Assembly: GCF_002140975.2 (NCBI RefSeq)
Contig: NZ_CP147247.1
Location: 3,411,001-3,475,000, forward strand
Direction of reading: 5' to 3'
From: Enterococcus sp. 9E7_DIV0242
Lineage (GTDB): Bacteria; Bacillota; Bacilli; Lactobacillales; Enterococcaceae
DNA length: 64,000 bases
In this document: in pieces, positions 8,994 through 18,234 of the stretch
Layout of the letters: every line of letters starts with the position of its first letter
Position numbering within the stretch: the first letter of the stretch is position 1
Program-made: the position numbers and the translations under genes
Notes under the pieces: model-generated
Seen by the model: the letters and a program-made list of their open reading frames with translations, nothing else
Told to the model about the DNA's origin: nothing
The model's database searches: none

Positions 8994-9740
8994 ATGAAAA
9001 ACACACACAAATTATGCGGCGCTGCCCTATTAGCAGTAATTGGATTCGCAGTAGCAGCACCAAGCGCAACACAAGCAGATACTTCAGTAAAAGGTGACGG
9101 TATCGTGGAATTCGAGAAAGGTACAACAAAACCAGTTACACCACCGGATACTGATGGACCAGTATTGCCTTACCCACCGGCAAACCCAGATCCATCGGAT
9201 CTGAAAATCGTTGCAGTAACACCTTTGGACTTCGAAAAACATGCGATTCTAGCGGACGGAAGCAGCCAGGATTACGATGTTAAGGCATTCAATGATGCAA
9301 ACTTTGGCGACATGGAAAACTTTGTAGAATTCATTGATAACCGTGTTGACGGCACAGACAACACATACAAAATCGAAGCCGAAATGACACAACAGTTCAC
9401 ACAAGGAAGCAGCGTATTAACTGGTTCTACACTCACGTATAAAAACGTTCGTGTAGCAACAAATGGTACGGATGGTGAGAATGCATTGGCTCCATTAGGT
9501 GTAGAAGCTACTCCAGACGCTCTTGAGCTTAACCAAAAAGTGCTATTCCTGAACCATACAGATGCAACTTCAGGCAGAGGATTCGGACAATACAAACTAG
9601 CTTTTGGTAAACGTGATATTGCTGCGGATGCAGAAGGTTCAGCACAAAAATCAGTTACTTTAACTGTACCAGGAACTGTAGCTAAAAAAGTAGGCGTATA
9701 CAAAGCTGAAATCACTTGGTCAATCACTGCTGCGCCATAG
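8994..9740 (+). CDS. WxL-like surface protein with divergent WxL motifs
   Basis: 248 residues: signal peptide to about residue 28 (QADT), then VKGDGIVEFEKG, a Pro-rich linker (43-68) and a WxL-type beta domain. The two motifs are altered: the proximal one reads Y125-K-I (TYKIEAEM) and the distal one W242-S-I (EITWSITAAP), so Leu is replaced by Ile and the first Trp by Tyr. Overall order, length and the C-terminal AEITW context still fit the family. Its ribosome site (AGGAGG) is strong, and codons are cleaner than in its neighbours, suggesting high expression. A hairpin after the gene (9774-9805) separates it partly from the DUF916 gene. Weaker peptidoglycan binding is possible. Confidence 0.82.
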   Translation: MKNTHKLCGAALLAVIGFAVAAPSATQADTSVKGDGIVEFEKGTTKPVTPPDTDGPVLPYPPANPDPSDLKIVAVTPLDFEKHAILADGSSQDYDVKAFNDANFGDMENFVEFIDNRVDGTDNTYKIEAEMTQQFTQGSSVLTGSTLTYKNVRVATNGTDGENALAPLGVEATPDALELNQKVLFLNHTDATSGRGFGQYKLAFGKRDIAADAEGSAQKSVTLTVPGTVAKKVGVYKAEITWSITAAP

Positions 9741-9773
9741 ATCGCAGAGTAAACAGAAATGATAGTAAAGTAA

Positions 9774-9805
9774 TGAGTTCCCCCCGATTTTATCGGGGGC
9801 TCATT
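9774..9805 (+). terminator. Intra-operon hairpin / partial terminator
   Basis: CCCCCGAT-TTT-ATCGGGGG with flanking GAG/CTC pairs and only a weak T tract. It could reduce readthrough into the DUF916 gene or stabilise the WxL mRNA. Confidence 0.6.
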
Positions 9806-9830
9806 TCTGATTGAAGGAAGGGAAATTATT

Positions 9831-10916
9831 TTGAACAAAAAATGGTCAGTTTTTATTTGTTTTTTATACATATTTTCAGTACTAGGCATTACAATGACCG
9901 CTCATGGAGAAGAGAAATCAGAAGTTCTTAGCGGTGGTGGCTTCAGCTTTGAAGTGGTTCAGCCAGAGAATCAACGAGATAAAAATAAGGGCTACTTTGA
10001 TTTACGGATGACTCCAGGGCAACAACAAACTGTCCAAATCAAATTGGTCAATCCGACAAACATAGAAACAACAGTGAGTGTCAAATTGAATGGGGCGAAA
10101 ACCAACAAAAATGGGGTGATCGAATATGGACCAAGTACCATTGAAAATGATGCTTCGTTGATCTCCCCATTTGAAAATTTGGTCAAGGGACCGGATGAGG
10201 TCAAGATTCCGGCCAATAGCGAGACAACTCTGGATTTGGAAATCACTATGCCGACAGAAGCGTATGATGGGGTGATCACTGGTGGGATCGAGCTGCAGAA
10301 CTTAAGTTCTGATGCGGAAGAAAATCAAACTGGAGCAGTTATCAATAAATATGCCTATTTGATTGGTATGGTTTTATCAGAAACCGATACAGAAGTGAAA
10401 CCGGATATGGCATTAAACAAGGTCTATCCAGAGCTAAGCAATTACCGCAACTCGATTTTTGTCAACTTTTCCAATACACAGGCGGCCATTGTTGATGATA
10501 TGACAATTGATGCGCAGATCAGTAAAAAGGGCTCAGATGAAGTTCTTTATGACACAAAGTCTGCTTCGATGCGTATGGCACCTAACTCAATGATTGATTT
10601 TCCAATTTCGATGCAAGGTGAGCGTATGATTGCCGGTGATTATACAGCCAAAATCGTGGTAACGACTGAAGCGGATCGATGGGAATGGACTGAGGAGTTT
10701 AAAATCACCGACGAGGATGCCGATAAGTTCAATGGAGAAGACCTAAATCTGCTGCAAGAACAAGGGGTTGATTGGAAGCTGATCGCTATGATCGTGGGCG
10801 GAGTCTTTCTTTTAGTCGTTATCGTATTTGTGCTGATTCGTCGATTTAGCAGTAACGGTAAGAAAAAGAAAAAGGGGAACAAAAAACAGTCAAAGAAGAA
10901 ATCAGGGAAAAATTGA
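9831..10916 (+). CDS. DUF916/DUF3324 WxL-interacting protein (CscA-like)
   Basis: 361 residues. The TTG start at 9831 is preceded by GAAGGAAGGG. The protein has a signal peptide (cleaved near TAHGEE), a DUF916 domain (about 35-160, GYFDLRMTPGQQQTVQIKL), a DUF3324 domain (about 165-300), a membrane anchor (LIAMIVGGVFLLVVIVFVLI, about 316-336) and a very basic tail (GKKKKKGNKK). Proteins of this family (WxLIP) bind both peptidoglycan and WxL proteins and are thought to hold surface complexes at the envelope. It is the membrane-bound hub of this cluster. Confidence 0.9.
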   Translation: MNKKWSVFICFLYIFSVLGITMTAHGEEKSEVLSGGGFSFEVVQPENQRDKNKGYFDLRMTPGQQQTVQIKLVNPTNIETTVSVKLNGAKTNKNGVIEYGPSTIENDASLISPFENLVKGPDEVKIPANSETTLDLEITMPTEAYDGVITGGIELQNLSSDAEENQTGAVINKYAYLIGMVLSETDTEVKPDMALNKVYPELSNYRNSIFVNFSNTQAAIVDDMTIDAQISKKGSDEVLYDTKSASMRMAPNSMIDFPISMQGERMIAGDYTAKIVVTTEADRWEWTEEFKITDEDADKFNGEDLNLLQEQGVDWKLIAMIVGGVFLLVVIVFVLIRRFSSNGKKKKKGNKKQSKKKSGKN

Positions 10917-10940
10917 GAGATGAATGTGGAGGATAGATAG

Positions 10941-11606
10941 ATGAGTGTATTGGATTGGCTATTTATAGGGTTACTGTCAAGTGCTATCCTCTTTCTGTTG
11001 TTTATGGTATTAACTGTGATAGGTACGTTTTTGACTGGGCGCAGTCTAAAGCAGTTGAAGAAAAAGAGAGTCAGGAATAAAAAAAAGCGGAAGAAGTTGA
11101 AACGTACGATCCGACAGTTGCAGGATAAACGAAAACGGCAATGGGGTAACGTCTTTCTCTTACTGATTCTTACACTCGGTCTTGGCGGTGGGGCATTTTA
11201 TGCCCGCTACTATCAGGGTACGACGTTAAATGAGAGAGATTCCGATGGCATCGTTCAAGGGTACTATTTAGTAGAGGAAATCTCTGGTCAGCTGGAGAGT
11301 ATTGACAGTGCAGAAAGCGCAACGAAGGTCATCAGTAACATCAAGGAACTGTCTGGTCGTTTGGCCAGTTATGGGTCGCGAAGAGCCAGTGCCCGATTGA
11401 CGCTGGAGAACCAGCGCTTGTTAAACAAGCAATACACCTATATGAAAGAGTTGGGCATCAATATCAATGGCCAAGCAGAGTCCTTTTTAGACGATGAAGA
11501 GAAGCTGACAAGTTTCAAAGAGGATTTGAAACGAACGCAAGACCATCAACAGAAGGTCCTAAAGCAGTTTAAGATTGATGAAAATTCATTGAAGAAAAAT
11601 GGATAG
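10941..11606 (+). CDS. Two-pass membrane protein of WxL cluster, function unknown
   Basis: 221 residues. TM1 (about 7-33) is followed by a strongly basic, coiled cytoplasmic stretch (KKKRVRNKKKRKKLKRTIRQ), TM2 (about 71-87) and a 130-residue extracytoplasmic helical domain with many charged and Gln residues. No enzymatic motif. It is 24 bp after the DUF916 gene and just before the two signal peptidase genes. Proteins of this layout recur in enterococcal WxL clusters; an assembly or scaffold role is a guess. Confidence 0.7.
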   Translation: MSVLDWLFIGLLSSAILFLLFMVLTVIGTFLTGRSLKQLKKKRVRNKKKRKKLKRTIRQLQDKRKRQWGNVFLLLILTLGLGGGAFYARYYQGTTLNERDSDGIVQGYYLVEEISGQLESIDSAESATKVISNIKELSGRLASYGSRRASARLTLENQRLLNKQYTYMKELGININGQAESFLDDEEKLTSFKEDLKRTQDHQQKVLKQFKIDENSLKKNG

Positions 11607-11622
11607 AAACTAGGGATCACCT

Positions 11623-12381
11623 ATGGGCGAAAAGAAGAAACAGACACGGAAAAAATCAGAAACTTTAGAAGCGATAGGGCATCCAAATGTCGCATCAAAA
11701 AAGGCAATACGAAAAAGGCAAAAGAAGCGAACGGTTCATCGAAAAACAAATACGAAGCGAAAAACTATAGCCAAAAATAATGTGAATCAGCTAACGAAAG
11801 CTGTAAAACAGAAACGAAAACGACGACCTAAGCAAAAAAAGCAGGTCAAAAAAATTCTGTTTCAATTAGGAATCAGTTTACTTCTGACCGCTGGTCTGGT
11901 GTATCTGATTTCCCTATTTACTTTTACTATCCAGCAAATGGAAGGGTACATGATGGCGCCAACAGTCGCTGATGGAGAGATCCTATTTGTCAATAAGCGC
12001 CGAGCAATTCGTCGCTTTGATCTGGTGCTTATCAAGGATGAAGGAGACAGCTCTCTTTCGGTGCGACGTGTGATTGGCTTACCTACAGAGCGGCTTTTCT
12101 ACAAAAATGACGAGCTATTTGTCAATGATATCTATCAGGTGGAGCGCTTCTTAGAGAAGAAACTATATGAGAGCCATCAAATGGGGATGATCCTTACACC
12201 AGATTTCACCTTGTCTCAAGTGATCGGAGAAACGGTGATTCCGAAGGAAGAATACTTTGTGATGGGGGATAATAGGACGTATGCACAGGACAGTCGGGAC
12301 TATGGGACGGTGAAGAAAACACAAATCATTGGTGTGATTAAAATGAGGCTGTTTCCTTTTCATAAACTGAGCGGACTTTAG
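11623..12381 (+). CDS. Signal peptidase I-like protein lacking the catalytic dyad
   Basis: 252 residues with a long basic N-terminal tail (1-77), one membrane segment (about 79-101) and a signal peptidase I (S26A) fold. The box that should read G-x-S-M-x-P-T reads G108-Y-M110-M-A-P-T, so Met replaces the nucleophilic Ser. The box that should read V-K-R-V reads V147-R148-R-V, so Arg replaces the general-base Lys. Box E is kept (MGDNRTYAQDSRDYG, 214-228) with one Ser changed to Ala. The fold is retained but peptide cleavage is not expected. An intact paralogue follows 25 bp downstream. A similar inactive SipA in Streptococcus pyogenes pilus loci acts as an assembly factor; a comparable chaperone-like role for WxL complexes is inferred. 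The ribosome site is weak. Confidence 0.88.
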   Translation: MGEKKKQTRKKSETLEAIGHPNVASKKAIRKRQKKRTVHRKTNTKRKTIAKNNVNQLTKAVKQKRKRRPKQKKQVKKILFQLGISLLLTAGLVYLISLFTFTIQQMEGYMMAPTVADGEILFVNKRRAIRRFDLVLIKDEGDSSLSVRRVIGLPTERLFYKNDELFVNDIYQVERFLEKKLYESHQMGMILTPDFTLSQVIGETVIPKEEYFVMGDNRTYAQDSRDYGTVKKTQIIGVIKMRLFPFHKLSGL

Positions 12382-12406
12382 GTTCTTACTTATAAGGAGT
12401 AACGGA

Positions 12407-13027
12407 ATGGAACAAAAAAATAATAGAAGAAAACGAAAAAAGGGTGCTGGAAACAGACCCTACAGAAAAAAGAGAAGCACGCAGAAACAGGCATCCAAAG
12501 AACCGCAGTCATGGCTGATCAATGGTCTACTGGTGATGTTTCTTGCTGGGATTCTCTTTTTTTTATTTGCGTTTCAAAAGCATACAGTTGATGGTGTTTC
12601 GATGGCCCCGACTTTGAAAGATGGAGATCGGATCATCATTCAGAGGACACAAGAGCTGCAACGCTATAATCTGATTACCTTTGAACCGAAGGATCAACCA
12701 GGAAAATCGTTTGTCAAGCGAGTCATCGGGTTGCCTGGAGATGCCATACGAGTAGGGGAGAACACGCTCTATCTGAACGGAGATCAGTCCTTCTCCCCAG
12801 ATACGGATGATTTACCGGATGGAACGCTCAAAGTATCTATTGCTTACGAGGTTCAGTATGCATTGACTGGATTGACAGAAATTCCGGAAGATCACTATTT
12901 TGTCTTAGGAGATAATCGGATTCAATCAAATGACAGTCGGAGTTTTGGGCTGATTTCGAAGAAGCAAATCGAAGGAATCGTTGTTTTTCGTTACTTTCCG
13001 TTTGCTTCGATTGGATTGCTTCGTTAA
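12407..13027 (+). CDS. lepB: Signal peptidase I (active)
   Basis: 206 residues: basic N-terminus, one membrane segment (about 36-56), then all S26A boxes: VDGVSMAPTL with nucleophile S65, SFVKRVIGLPGD with general base K104, and GDNRIQSNDSRSFG (168-181). It removes signal peptides on the outer face of the membrane. AAGGAG precedes the ATG. Its place in the surface operon suggests it is dedicated to the WxL and anchor proteins, perhaps guided by the inactive paralogue upstream. Confidence 0.92.
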   Translation: MEQKNNRRKRKKGAGNRPYRKKRSTQKQASKEPQSWLINGLLVMFLAGILFFLFAFQKHTVDGVSMAPTLKDGDRIIIQRTQELQRYNLITFEPKDQPGKSFVKRVIGLPGDAIRVGENTLYLNGDQSFSPDTDDLPDGTLKVSIAYEVQYALTGLTEIPEDHYFVLGDNRIQSNDSRSFGLISKKQIEGIVVFRYFPFASIGLLR

Positions 13028-13077
13028 ATGAATACCCAATTACTTGTGAAGAGACATTGAAAGGGAAAGGAAGACAT

Positions 13078-16008
13078 ATGGATAAAAAAGGAAACACATT
13101 TATAAATGAAAAGGGACGATGGCTGTTTTTGGGGTTTGCCTTGCCAGTTGTCATTTTGATTCTTGCCTATGGTCTGATTGGGATTTATCCAGGCAGTGAA
13201 AAAAGCATCATGGCTAGTGATTCCTTCAGTCAGCTGAGCAATTTCTTTGCCAGCTATAATACCATGTTAAAGGGAGAGGAGAGTATCTTCTATACCTGGT
13301 ATGCTTCATTTGGCTTGAACTACTGGTCATTTATTTCCTATTATTTAGGGGGGATTTTTACACCACTGGTGTATTTCTTTGATAACCAGCAGATGCCGGA
13401 ATTTCTCTATTTCTTAACCTTGCTTAAATTCGGGTGTTCCGGTTTGGCGTTTTGTTATTACAGCTTGGAGACCTTCAAGCTGCCGAAATGGGGGCCTGTT
13501 GGGCTGAGTATTTCCTATAGTTTGATGGGGTTTACCTTGGCCTTTTCAGAGATGGTGATGTGGTTAGATACCTTCATTTATTTGCCATTGATCATTCTGG
13601 GGATTCATCGGGTACTGGAGAAACGAAAACCAGCACTGTTGTTTGTTAGTTATGTCTTGTTATTTATTTCCAATTTTTATCTGGCGTTCATGGCCGGGTT
13701 CTTTACGTTCCTTTATTTCTGTGCACGCGCACTATTGTTGCAAAAAGGGCAACGAAAACAGCCGATCGTTATGTATCTGACGACCTCCTTATTAGCAGGT
13801 GGGGCATCCATGGCGATGGTGTTGCCCGCCATTTTGGATTTGAAAAACAATGGGGAAGCGATGTCGAAGGTCCAAACGATCCTGACCGATGGCACCGGTC
13901 CATTGGACTTGATTGCCAAGAATTTCGTAGGGGTCTATGATACAACGATGTTTGGGGCAGTCCCTTTTGTATTTGTTGGGTTACTGTCTTTGATCCTCTG
14001 TCTGTATTTCTTTGTCAGTAGACAGACCACGAAACGAGAGAAGTTGGTTTATGGCGGTTTATTCGCTGTTCTGATTCTCAGCTTCTACTGGGAGCCGTTG
14101 AATCTGTTCTGGCATGGTCTGCACACGCCGAACATGTTTCCGTTTCGTTATAGCTTCGGCTTTTCTTTTCTAGTGATTGCTTTAGCAGGTTATGGCTGGG
14201 AGCGACTGGACAAACAGGGAATCGATCGGCTGTTGAATAATGTATTCATACTGGTCTTGTTGTTTACGGGTGTCAAATTAGTCGGTTCGTACAGTGGGTC
14301 CTACACTTATGTGACTATATTGTCCTTTGGGGTGACAGTGATCCTCTGCTTTGGCTATTTGGGTCTCTTGTTTTTACAGAAAAAGCGCTACACAAAATGG
14401 CTAGGCGTATTGTTTGTTCTTGTTATTAGTGTAGAGAGCGGGATCAATACGTACGGTATTTTTTCCGGCATTGAAGGCGAGTGGTCTTATCCGACAGTTG
14501 CGCTATATAACAGCTCTCATAAGGAGATCAAGAACTTGGTGGCGCAGACAAAGGCAGAAAATGAGTCCTTCTATCGTATGGAAACCTTAGATCCAGTGAC
14601 AAAAAATGATAGCTTGGCTTATGGTTATAGTGGCGTGTCCATGTTTTCATCTATCCGAAATCGGCATTCATTGTCCTACTTACATGATTTAGGGTATCGT
14701 TCTTGGGACACAAATCTACAAATCAGTTATCTGAACAATACATTGTTAATGGATGTTATTTCAGGGATCAAATACAACCTGACCAAAGAAGACATGCATA
14801 AGTTTGGTTTTACTAAGAAAGCAGAAAGTGGCGAGTATGCGCTCTATGAAAATACGTATGCGATGCCCTTAGGTGTACTGACAGATGAGCAGGTCTATGA
14901 GGAAGGGAAAGTACAAAGCCAGACCTCTTTATTCAATCAACTGGCAAAGAAAGACTTTGACTACTACACTTTTATTGAGCCGGAGATGGTGGAACTGGAC
15001 AATGTCGAGTTGGAAGAATCTGAAGGATTGGAGACCTATCGGGCGGAGGATGAAGAGAAACATTCAAAGAAAATCGTCACTTGGGAAGCTGTGATTCCGG
15101 CAGGAAAACAGGCCTATCTCAGCCTTTATCCCTATAACTACGAGGATCTGGAGACAGCGAATATTGAGCTGAAGGTTAATGGGACCAGTCAAAAGACTCG
15201 AATCAACATGACGGGTCAATACTACGATTTGGGAATGTACGAAGAAGAAACAACCATAGAATTTTCAGCGACTTTCACAGGTGGTACCGTATTCAGTTTT
15301 TTGACACCGGATATCGCTTTACTGGATATTGACTTGTTTGAAGAAGCGGCTACCACGATTCAAGAAAAGGGGGTTGCTTTCACTGTTTCTGGACGTACGG
15401 CAAAGGCTGAGGTGGTAACCGACGAAGAGCAAGTATTGTTTACTACAATCCCCTATGATCAAGGCTGGACAGTCTCCGTAGATGGAAAGCAAGTTGAGAT
15501 ACCTCGTTTTAAGGATGCCTTTTTGACTGTGACTATTCCTACAGGAACCCATACAGTTGCGTTTATCTATCTGCCACTTGGGTTAAAAACCGGTATACTA
15601 CTAACGGTTAGTAGCCTTCTTCTTTTCAGCGGCTATCTGTTTGTCTTGAAGCGAAGAAGAAACGATCCATTTTATCAAGCATCGGTTGTTAGTGTAGGTG
15701 GCAATGGTCCGAAGCCAGCAAAAGAGGCTGAAAAAACTGATCCATCTGAATTTTCTAAATTGAAAGAAGCAAGCATTGAAGGCGAGAAGCCAGCGAAGGA
15801 ACAATTTAGCAATTTTTCCGCTGAGTCGAACTCTAATAAATTTGTTCAAGAGAAAGACCCTTTTGATAATGATTCGTTGATGACTAGCTTTACTTTTAGT
15901 GATAGAGAGAATGAGTTTGGTTTTCAAATGGAAACGAAAACGGAAATAAAAGAAGCGTTACTGTTAGATGATCATGTAAATGAAGAACGGGATGAAGTCT
16001 CAGAATAA
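13078..16008 (+). CDS. YfhO-family multi-pass membrane protein (GT-C-like)
   Basis: About 976 residues. The ATG at 13078 has AGGAA six bases upstream; an in-frame TTG at 13057 lacks a site. A first TM (about 17-37) and acidic first loop (YPGSEKSIMASDSFSQL) are followed by about a dozen TMs up to residue 465, a large extracytoplasmic beta-rich domain (470-830), a last TM (about 838-855) and an unusual acidic, low-complexity cytoplasmic tail of about 115 residues. YfhO proteins are GT-C-like and have been linked to glycosylation of teichoic acids from undecaprenyl-phosphate sugars. As the last gene of the surface operon it may decorate wall polymers or surface proteins. The acceptor is unknown. 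Confidence 0.82.
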   Translation: MDKKGNTFINEKGRWLFLGFALPVVILILAYGLIGIYPGSEKSIMASDSFSQLSNFFASYNTMLKGEESIFYTWYASFGLNYWSFISYYLGGIFTPLVYFFDNQQMPEFLYFLTLLKFGCSGLAFCYYSLETFKLPKWGPVGLSISYSLMGFTLAFSEMVMWLDTFIYLPLIILGIHRVLEKRKPALLFVSYVLLFISNFYLAFMAGFFTFLYFCARALLLQKGQRKQPIVMYLTTSLLAGGASMAMVLPAILDLKNNGEAMSKVQTILTDGTGPLDLIAKNFVGVYDTTMFGAVPFVFVGLLSLILCLYFFVSRQTTKREKLVYGGLFAVLILSFYWEPLNLFWHGLHTPNMFPFRYSFGFSFLVIALAGYGWERLDKQGIDRLLNNVFILVLLFTGVKLVGSYSGSYTYVTILSFGVTVILCFGYLGLLFLQKKRYTKWLGVLFVLVISVESGINTYGIFSGIEGEWSYPTVALYNSSHKEIKNLVAQTKAENESFYRMETLDPVTKNDSLAYGYSGVSMFSSIRNRHSLSYLHDLGYRSWDTNLQISYLNNTLLMDVISGIKYNLTKEDMHKFGFTKKAESGEYALYENTYAMPLGVLTDEQVYEEGKVQSQTSLFNQLAKKDFDYYTFIEPEMVELDNVELEESEGLETYRAEDEEKHSKKIVTWEAVIPAGKQAYLSLYPYNYEDLETANIELKVNGTSQKTRINMTGQYYDLGMYEEETTIEFSATFTGGTVFSFLTPDIALLDIDLFEEAATTIQEKGVAFTVSGRTAKAEVVTDEEQVLFTTIPYDQGWTVSVDGKQVEIPRFKDAFLTVTIPTGTHTVAFIYLPLGLKTGILLTVSSLLLFSGYLFVLKRRRNDPFYQASVVSVGGNGPKPAKEAEKTDPSEFSKLKEASIEGEKPAKEQFSNFSAESNSNKFVQEKDPFDNDSLMTSFTFSDRENEFGFQMETKTEIKEALLLDDHVNEERDEVSE

Positions 16009-16434
16009 CCGATTGGCTGAGCGAAAGCTTTTTTCGTTTATAAATAAATAGTTTTACAGTGCCGAGAGTGGGAGAAAATATTAGAAAAAATATTTGATGA
16101 TTATTTATACGAATTAAAGATGATTGTATTTATTTTGCTTCCATTTGAAAATTGGCAGTACATCTTCCGTAAAAAATCCAAAAGTGGCTAGTCTATTTAT
16201 AGAAATAATTTATTACTCAATGATTAGTGTTTGTCTACATGTAACGAATAATCACAAGAATAAAGAAGTAGAATAGCCTAGTTTATCCCTCAAGATCAAC
16301 TTGATTAATAATTGATTAACGAGCCACTCTGCATTCTTTAATATGACAGAGTGTGGCTTGTCAGTCGATTATTTTCGTTCTGTTTAGCGCTAGCAACCAA
16401 AAAGGGGGGACTCAATTCTTTTGTATAGTGTCTT
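16009..16434. other. Intergenic region between convergent operons
   Basis: No coding frame supported. It holds an imperfect hairpin at 16322-16357 (GCCACTCTG / CAGAGTGTGGC) without a strong T-run on either side, which may separate the convergent surface operon and ABC exporter operon. The rest is AT-rich. Confidence 0.5.
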
Positions 16435-18234
16435 TTATGTCGAGGCAAATTGGCTATTGTATAGATTGGCGTAAAAAGATTCCTGATTCAATAGCTGTTG
16501 ATGGGTTCCCTTTTCAATAATATCGCCGTCCTTCATGACAAGGATCAGATCGGCATTTTTGATTGTTGATAGGCGGTGGGCAATGATAAAGCTTGTTCGT
16601 CCCTGAGTGAGGTGATCCATCGCTTGTTGAATCAGCTTCTCTGTCCGTGTATCTACACTGGAGGTCGCTTCATCCAGAATCAAAATACTTGGATCAGCCA
16701 ATATTGCTCGAGCGATCGTCAATAACTGTTGCTGCCCTTGAGAAATTTCATTTCCTTCTGAGGAAATCAGGGTATCATATCCTTGAGGCAGCGTGCGGAT
16801 GAAGTGGTCACACTGAGCAGCTTTAGCTGCAGCAATGATCTCTGGACGTGTTGCATTGGGCTTTCCATAGGCGATATTTTCAGCAATCGTTCCTTGATAG
16901 AGCCAAGTGTCTTGCAGCACCATCCCGAATTTTTGACGAATGCCTGCAGAAGAATAGCGTGTGATATCCACATTATCGACCGTGATCTGTCCGCCGTTCA
17001 ATGGATAGAAACGCATCAGCAAATTGATCATAGTCGTTTTCCCTGCGCCGGTCGGTCCGACAATCGCCACACTTTGCTTAGGTTTGACGGTAAAGCTGAC
17101 ATCCTTCATCAGCTGTTTCTCTGGTGTATAGCCAAAAGCAATGTGCTCGAAAGCAACTTCGCCATCAACCGTTTCGGGAACTGGTAACGGTGTGTCTGTT
17201 TCGACTTCCTCCGGTGCATCCAAGATTTCAAAAATCCGTTCCAATGCCGCTAGGGCACTTTGCAGCGTGTTGATGATATAAGATGCTTGAGTTACTGGTT
17301 CAGAAACCTGATTGATATATTGGAGATAGGCTTGGATCAATCCAATCGATAGCTGACCGCTGATAACTAGAAATCCACCGACAACGGCACTTATCACGAA
17401 GCCGATTTGGTTGATAAAACGAATCAATGGATTAATGGCAAAGCTGACAAACTGAGCTCGTTTAAACGCCTCGAATTGTTGGTCGTTTAGTTTATCCATT
17501 TCTTCTTGAACCATGGCTTGCTGATTATAAGCTTTTATGACCAGATTACCGGAATAAAGCTCTTCTGCTTTAGCTCCAACGGCACCTAGCGCTTCTTGAT
17601 TCTCTGCAAAATACTGTTGGTTCCTCATTGCCAATTTCTTTGTTGTATAACTACTGATCAATAGAATCAACAAAATACCGATCGTCAATAGTGGACTTAA
17701 TATCAGCATAGCGGCCACACCAAAGACGATACTGATAATAGAAGTGATCAGCTGCATCAAACCGACCTGAAGTACCTCAGATACTTTATCAAGGTCTAAG
17801 ATCGTTCGGCTAAGAATATCCCCTGTTTTGTACTGGTCATAAAAGCCAACAGGTAGCTTATTTAGTTTATCTGTAATTTGCTTACGCAAGGTCAGGATCA
17901 AGGTTTCACTGACACTGGCCATCGTGTACTCCTGCAAGAGAGAAAAGAGACTGATCAATCCCCAGCCTACAAGCAGCAAAATAACCGGTAGTCTTAATTC
18001 CAAAACAAAGGTTTCGAAAGTAAAGCTTTCGGAACGGATCAGAGCAATCAGATTATCTAATCCCCACCCTAAGATCAATGGCGTAACAGCCATCAGTGTA
18101 GAGAAGCAGAAGGCGGAGAAAATAATCAGGGTGAACTTACTTTTTTGTTGGCTCAAAAGCTGCAGGAGTCTGCGGCTTGTTTGTTTTAATTCTTTTGGCG
18201 TATCCATTGTTTCTTTATGATTTTTTTTAGTCAT
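16435..18234 (-). CDS. Heterodimeric ABC exporter subunit 2 (EfrF-like)
   Basis: About 599 residues; the ATG at 18234 follows GGAGGG, whereas the upstream in-frame ATG at 18387 lies inside the preceding gene. Six TM helices (about 25-330) precede a nucleotide-binding domain with Walker A GPTGAGKTT, Walker B ILILDEATSSVD with catalytic Glu, and a signature that reads ISQGQ instead of LSGGQ. Its partner has a normal signature but Asp after Walker B, so together they form one degenerate and one working ATP site, as in LmrCD, BmrCD and enterococcal Efr transporters. It overlaps the upstream gene by 8 bp. Multidrug or biocide export is expected; by gene arrangement it resembles EfrF of E. faecalis. 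Confidence 0.88.
   Translation of the reverse strand: MTKKNHKETMDTPKELKQTSRRLLQLLSQQKSKFTLIIFSAFCFSTLMAVTPLILGWGLDNLIALIRSESFTFETFVLELRLPVILLLVGWGLISLFSLLQEYTMASVSETLILTLRKQITDKLNKLPVGFYDQYKTGDILSRTILDLDKVSEVLQVGLMQLITSIISIVFGVAAMLILSPLLTIGILLILLISSYTTKKLAMRNQQYFAENQEALGAVGAKAEELYSGNLVIKAYNQQAMVQEEMDKLNDQQFEAFKRAQFVSFAINPLIRFINQIGFVISAVVGGFLVISGQLSIGLIQAYLQYINQVSEPVTQASYIINTLQSALAALERIFEILDAPEEVETDTPLPVPETVDGEVAFEHIAFGYTPEKQLMKDVSFTVKPKQSVAIVGPTGAGKTTMINLLMRFYPLNGGQITVDNVDITRYSSAGIRQKFGMVLQDTWLYQGTIAENIAYGKPNATRPEIIAAAKAAQCDHFIRTLPQGYDTLISSEGNEISQGQQQLLTIARAILADPSILILDEATSSVDTRTEKLIQQAMDHLTQGRTSFIIAHRLSTIKNADLILVMKDGDIIEKGTHQQLLNQESFYANLYNSQFAST

Noticed and set aside
9272..9889. Minus-strand open frame of 205 codons over the WxL and DUF916 genes
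   Set aside because: It is antisense to two well-supported genes, crosses a hairpin, and resembles no protein.
16322..16357. Hairpin considered as a terminator
   Set aside because: The stem is imperfect and no T-run follows on either strand; reported only within the gap entry.
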